From Cylindrodendrum hubeiense (taxonomy: Eukaryota; Ascomycota; Sordariomycetes; Hypocreales; Nectriaceae): a stretch of 14,032 bases of DNA. Where the stretch lies: contig JAANBB010000703.1 of the NCBI GenBank assembly GCA_014621425.1, positions 1 through 14,032 on the forward strand, in the 5' to 3' direction. Shown here one piece after another: positions 9,905 to 14,032 of the stretch; position 1 is the stretch's first letter; each line of letters starts with the position of its first letter. The notes below the pieces were generated by a model, which was given only the letters and a program-made list of their open reading frames with translations, had not been told where the DNA came from and made no database searches. A program made the translations under genes and the position numbers.

Positions 9905-11047
9905 GCGACGGGCATTTGAGCAGGAGGACTTGCGAGGATACCCAAGATGTCTGATTGCCGGTTCTGCTTTCATCCCTTCTGTGTTTACTTTTACTCTTGA
10001 CGATTGTATGCTCATCTGCGGCTCATTGACACATGGGGAATCAGCCTCATCATCTTTTCCGCTTGGAAAACAAAGCACCGACGGAGAGATGGCAGCCCAG
10101 ATTCTTTGTTTTTGTACTTATTTTGCTATTTCCTTTTAAACGGCCTTCTTCATGTATGGTGTTGGGAAAACATGAGGTGGCGGGGAAGAGAGGCTTCCTA
10201 GAATGTTACGGCTTCTGGTTGTTGCGACTGCGTACGGCTTGGAGGAAAATCTTAAGTCCAGCACACAACATGTATGGATATCGCCCGGAAGCTCAGTCAA
10301 ATTCTACTATTGCTTCTATCCTTCGCGGAAGTGTTTTGTGATGTGACTGGTGATGTGGCTTGTGATGTGCACCAACTAGCTCATGACCCTTGGATGTGCC
10401 ATGGTGTTTCTGCCAGTTGCCATTGTGTGATTACTCACATGACAAGATGCCATTCGCCATCGTTCTTGTCGCTTTGCTTCTTATCCTCCTTGGCGAGATG
10501 CTCTGCTTGGAGTTGGTAGTTCTCGAATAGTTGGAAAAGAGGAGATTGTGTATTTATACACGTTTGATGTCTGTGAATCAATGCTCTTGTCGCGTTAGAA
10601 GTTAAAGCCAGGCTCTCTTTGGCAGTGGGGATTTGTGGAATACATTAAATAGATTCCAATTTGCCCCTGCCTGGTGGACAGACACTATTTTCGATGCGAA
10701 GAGATAAGGAACTCGTGATTGAAAGTTGAAGCATAGATCTCATGATTCATTCCCGTCCATGAAGTGTGACGAGACCGACTATGTATAATAATAAGTGCCT
10801 CGTCCGCTCACCAAGCCCTCGAGGTCTTTGAGATATCAAAACAAAAACTGCGTAATCAACGAGGCAGAGCCGGGGCCTGTTACAAGCCCATGACGTCGTC
10901 CCAAAACGCCGAAACCAAACATGCCTAGTGGTATATGAAGAGCATAAACACATGATCCCGCTATCCAGCCACATTCCTATTCCATACCTAAATTCCCAAA
11001 TAATGATACAAGTACGTCGCCTCATACAGTTGCTTCCGCGCCGGGTT
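9905..11047. other. Convergent intergenic region; 3' UTRs, no gene seen
   Basis: It lies between the stop codons of the NTF2-like gene (plus) and the permease (minus) and should contain both 3' UTRs and terminators. It is more AT-rich than its neighbours. A short degenerate repeat of (T)GTGATGTG occurs three times at 10336-10370. Frames of up to about 120 codons exist but show no family motifs. Confidence 0.6.
10336..10370. repeat. GTGATGTG degenerate tandem repeat
   Basis: Three near-copies of a 12-base unit built on GTGATGTG (TGTGATGTGACT, GGTGATGTGGCT, TGTGATGTGC), located in the 3' flank of the NTF2-like gene. Confidence 0.6.
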
Positions 11048-13084
11048 TTAGCACAGGAACTTGTAGAACCTCTTCCAGAGGGGCCAGGTCTCGCGCTCCT
11101 CGCGCTCCTGGGCAACTAGGATGGGGACGTTGAAGTCGCGGCGGCCCGTGTCGATATCCATGTCGTTGAGGGTCACGTATGACGTACGGTAGTAGAGCTT
11201 GTGGGTGCCAAAGAAGAACAAGACGAAGGGGGCACCCACCCACTTGAGGAAGAAGTTCTTGGAGATTTCGGCGCTGGTCATGTCTTCATACCCGATAGGA
11301 AAGGCGCCGACCCAGAAGTGCGCAACGAGGACCATGACATTGAGGGAGATGCCCAAGTACGAGCCCCAGATGCCGACTTGGGATTGGAAAGGGAGCTCTT
11401 CAGGGGTGCGGCCTCGGGCGGCCCAAGCATGGCGGAACCGGATGTGACAGACGCAGATAGAGCCCCAGGTGATGACGGTGGAGAGACCCGAGATGGCGAG
11501 GAGCCAGTCTAAGATGGCACCTTGTGCGGGAAGGTCGGCGAGGAAGGCGAGAAGGCCGACGAATGCAGCGATTCCGATGGCGACAAGCGGGCGGCCCTTG
11601 CGATCGATGTAGGCGAGGATCTTGGGCGCCTGGTTCAGGTTCGCGAGGGCGGCGAGGGTTCTCGAAGAACCAAAGACCGCCGAGTTTCCAACAGACAGCA
11701 CAGCAACCAATATGACCGCGTTCATAACGGACGGTAGGACCTGGATGCCGGCCTCCTCGATGGCGATGACGAAGGGCGATGACTTGGCGTCTGCCTCATT
11801 TTCGCCGCCGGTGAGCTGCGGATCGTCGTACCTAACGAGCAACCCAACCAGCGTCAAGGCGACGATGTAGAAAAGTGTGATTCTCCAAAACACCTGCTTC
11901 AGAGCTGTGGGCAGAGACTTTCTAGGGTTGGCCGTCTCCGCTGCCGCGAGTCCGACGAGCTCGGTGCCGGCGAACGCAAACGCGGCAGTGACAAAGACGC
12001 TGCAGAGCCCTTTGAAGCCGTTGTGGAAGGCGCCCGGGTTCTCCCAATACTTCCCGCCGATGTAGCCGCCCTCGGGGGTGCCGCCGCAGTTGAGGACTAT
12101 TCCTAGTAGGCTGGAGATGGGTTAGGCGGGGACACAACGGCAGGGCAATGAAGAAATAGGGAACTTACATGAAGCCGATGACAGCAACGACCTTGATGAT
12201 GGAGAAGATAAACTCGGCCTCACCATAGCCCTTGACTCCAAACATGTTGATCAAAATGATTGTGAAGAGAAATATGCTGACGAAGATGGCGCGGGTAAGC
12301 GACTCGTCCCAGTAGGAGAGTGTGAGGGACGCGGCGATGATCTCCAATGGCAGGATGATTAGCCATTGCATGGCGTAGCTGCGGTGGCGGTTAGTACCCA
12401 GACTAGTCTCCCGAGACATCAAGGGGATCTGCAAGACTTACTTCCAGCCGACAGCAAAACCCCATGAGGGGTCCAGGAATCGGGTCGCCCATGAGGAGAA
12501 GGATCCGGCAATGGGGAAAAGAACAGCGAGTTCTCCCAGAGCCTGACATGTGCAGAACAGCATTGTGCCGACAATGGAGAAGGCCAGCAGTAATGATGCT
12601 GGACCTCCCGTGGCCAGCGACTTGCCAGATGCCACAAATAGACCGGTACCTACAGCGTACCAGAGAATAAAGTCAGCCCAGGATTCTTAAAGCATGCACC
12701 AAGCGAGGGGGGCCGTATATCGCTGCTACCGAGGGGCAGGTAGGACGTACCGATGGAACCTCCGATGGCAATCATTTGCAGATGCCTTCCCTTGAGCTTC
12801 CTGGCCAGGCCCGAGTTGGCCGTCTCGAGGTTGGCGAGGTGTAAGTCATAATAGTGGGCGCCGTTGTGGATGCGACCGCCGCCGTTTTCGAGGTGGCCGA
12901 GGGGGTCGTTGGAGAAGAGGGTCGAGTTGTGCTCCCGCTTGAAGCCATCGACCATGCGGTCCCAGTAGCGCGGCAGAGCCTCCTGCTCATAGTCGGGTTC
13001 GCGCATGCTGAATGAACTGCCTTGAGCGAGCGACTCCTCCTTCATTTTCAGAGTGCTGAGCTCAACCTCGGGATGTGGCGACAT
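11048..13084 (-). CDS. General amino-acid permease (GAP1-like, YAT/APC family)
   Basis: Plasma-membrane proton-coupled amino-acid uptake carrier of the fungal YAT family (family knowledge). Exons 13084-12751, 12649-12442, 12378-12169 and 12110-11048 total 1815 bases, giving 604 residues, the usual length. The hydrophilic N-terminus carries the YWDRMVDGFKRE motif seen near the N-termini of Gap1-type permeases. TM1 has GGSIGTGLF (108-116). The TM6 region has FAFAGTELVGLAAAETANPRK (from about 295). About 12 hydrophobic segments span the remainder. The C-tail ends WPLWKRFYKFLC, with the terminal Cys typical of permeases that may be palmitoylated. The ATG at 13084 (A at -3) is the first in frame after an upstream in-frame TGA at 13201-13199. 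Substrate range cannot be read from sequence; closest by eye are general permeases such as Gap1 or Trichoderma INDA1. No break or missing motif is seen. Confidence 0.95.
12111..12168 (-). other. Permease intron 3 (58 bases)
   Basis: Donor GTAAGT at 12168, branch CCTAAC about 10 bases before the acceptor CAG ending at 12111. It joins TTC-AT to C-CTA (F-I-L), linking KVVAVIGF to ILLGIVLNCGGTPEGGY. Confidence 0.93.
12379..12441 (-). other. Permease intron 2 (63 bases)
   Basis: Donor GTAAGT at 12441, TACTAAC branch site, acceptor CAG ending at 12379. It joins TGG-AA to C-TAC, giving GFAVGW-NYAMQW, the expected permease sequence. Confidence 0.94.
12650..12750 (-). other. Permease intron 1 (101 bases)
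   Basis: Donor GTACGT at 12750, acceptor TAG ending at 12650. It splits a glycine codon in the TM1 signature, giving GGSI-G-TGLF. Retention would replace the conserved TGLFVASGK with an unrelated tail. Confidence 0.93.
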
Positions 13085-13316
13085 GCTTGCCACCCAGCGC
13101 TGCAGCGGTTGCGTCCCGCAGGACGGCTGGCGGGAGGTGTGCACGAGCTCGGAGGCGGAGGCGGGTGAGACGATGTAGACGGGAAGGGCTGGTTTCAATC
13201 AGGGCGGATTCGCAGCGTCGCAGCGTCGCGCGGCGGTCGTGGCCGGCCGGCGTTGTCGAATGGGTTGCGCGGGACAGAGTCGGATCGTGTCGTCGATGTC
13301 GTCGAAAGAGCGGGAG

Positions 13317-13353
13317 GCGAGGCGAGAGTATGCGAGGCGAGAGTATGCGAGAG
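13317..13353. repeat. 15-base tandem repeat upstream of the permease
   Basis: Two perfect copies of GCGAGGCGAGAGTAT (13317-13331, 13332-13346) plus a partial third (GCGAGAG). It lies about 230-270 bases upstream of the permease ATG, so it may fall in the promoter or leader. Confidence 0.88.
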
Positions 13354-13660
13354 TCTAACGGCATATCACCAGTGGGCGGGATGGTGGTTGATGTGGGAGC
13401 GCGTGTGCGGCAGAGTCGCAGAGTGGTAGAACCAGCGCTCGGGGAGCAACTCGACGTGGATTAAAATGCGACGGATGATGTAGTTTCTAGAGATACAGCG
13501 CGGCCGAGGGGAAGCGCGGGTAGAAGAGGGTGCCGTAGGACAAGACAGGTTAACCAGGGGCTGGCGGGCAAGATGGTGGTGGGCTTATCATCAACGTCGA
13601 CATTTGCGCTTGGCGTTGACGAGAGCAGCCAAGAGCAGCCAAGACTGACTGCACAGGAGC

Positions 13661-13720
13661 GAGCACACAAAACCACACAAGACCACACAAGACTGCACAA
13701 GACCACACCAGACTGAGCAA
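13661..13720. repeat. 10-base tandem repeat, GACCACACAA type
   Basis: Six 10-base units in register: GAGCACACAA, AACCACACAA, GACCACACAA, GACTGCACAA, GACCACACCA, GACTGAGCAA. A related 10-base period (AAGAGCAGCC) precedes it at 13621-13650. Read on the minus strand the core is GTCTTGTGTG, nine of ten bases matching the unit at 201-240. Confidence 0.88.
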
Positions 13721-14032
13721 GCCTTGTTGCGCCAGTTCACCCGCCAGGGCCATGGCTGCCACCAAAGAACCGCCAGTCACCACGCTCGCACCACCCCCCC
13801 AAAGGTCGGCTGCAGCACGCGCGCACAGCGGCCTCAGCTCAGTGCCTGGGACAGTCGCCCGCCCATCAACGCCGCGACCCCGGCGGCGTGGCGGCGGCGG
13901 GCTACCACGTAGCAGGTCAACCCCACCGCACTCGGCAGCTCGTCAATGTGCGCCCGTTGGCCAATCTCACAGCGCGATGGGAACCTGCTGGACGCTATCG
14001 TCGCAGCGGGGCGCAGGGCTCGCAGGGGGGGG

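Larger units (their letters stand above)
13085..14032. other. Permease upstream region and right window edge
   Basis: GC-rich, repeat-bearing DNA that should contain the permease promoter. HGATAR-type GATA sites occur near 13585-13590 (TGATAA on minus) and near 13996-14001 (CGATAG on minus), but a pair so far upstream is weak evidence for nitrogen control. Tandem repeats lie at 13317-13353 and 13661-13720. From 13752 a plus-strand frame with a good ATG context runs open to the edge, but its composition is low-complexity and other frames are also largely open. No gene is called. Confidence 0.5.

Noticed and set aside
13085..13198. 38-codon N-terminal extension of the permease
   Set aside because: The frame begins with TTG directly after an in-frame TGA; the first real ATG is at 13084 in a good context.

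Overview
The window is nuclear DNA of a filamentous ascomycete, most likely a sordariomycete. The grounds are short spliceosomal introns (58-101 bases) with GTANGT-type donors and TACTAAC/CTAAC-type branch sites, CT-rich leaders before a Kozak-like ATG, and three proteins typical of filamentous fungi. Genus cannot be assigned from sequence alone. Sixteen ambiguous bases and homopolymer runs near both ends suggest a draft-assembly contig.

Three genes are well supported. (1) VPS10, the Golgi sorting receptor for vacuolar hydrolases, is on the minus strand from 5152 to 539 with one 63-base intron near its 3' end; the spliced product is 1516 residues. (2) A conserved but uncharacterised fungal protein is on the plus strand from 7914 to 9904 with one 70-base intron. 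It has an NTF2-like N-terminal domain, a long low-complexity middle and three copies of an IHIAGDGMGG...NRDWL repeat at its C-terminus. The sequence has one extra base plus a cluster of Ns inside repeat 2; with that base discounted the protein is about 639 residues. (3) A GAP1-type amino-acid permease is on the minus strand from 13084 to 11048, with four exons and 604 residues.

Layout: 1-538 is VPS10 downstream sequence with simple repeats. VPS10 and the NTF2-like gene are divergent, separated by about 2.76 kb (5153-7913) with no convincing gene. The NTF2-like gene and the permease are convergent across about 1.14 kb (9905-11047). Bases 13085-14032 are the permease upstream region: GC-rich, with short tandem repeats and possibly the start of another gene at the edge. 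The three genes have no evident joint function; this is ordinary housekeeping gene order rather than a cluster, mobile element or defence system.

The points most worth a second look are the triplicated C-terminal motif of the NTF2-like protein and its apparent frameshift, a short upstream ORF that ends in an ATGA overlap with the VPS10 start, and the two hydrophobic segments of VPS10, which conflict with a possible sorting motif in its tail.
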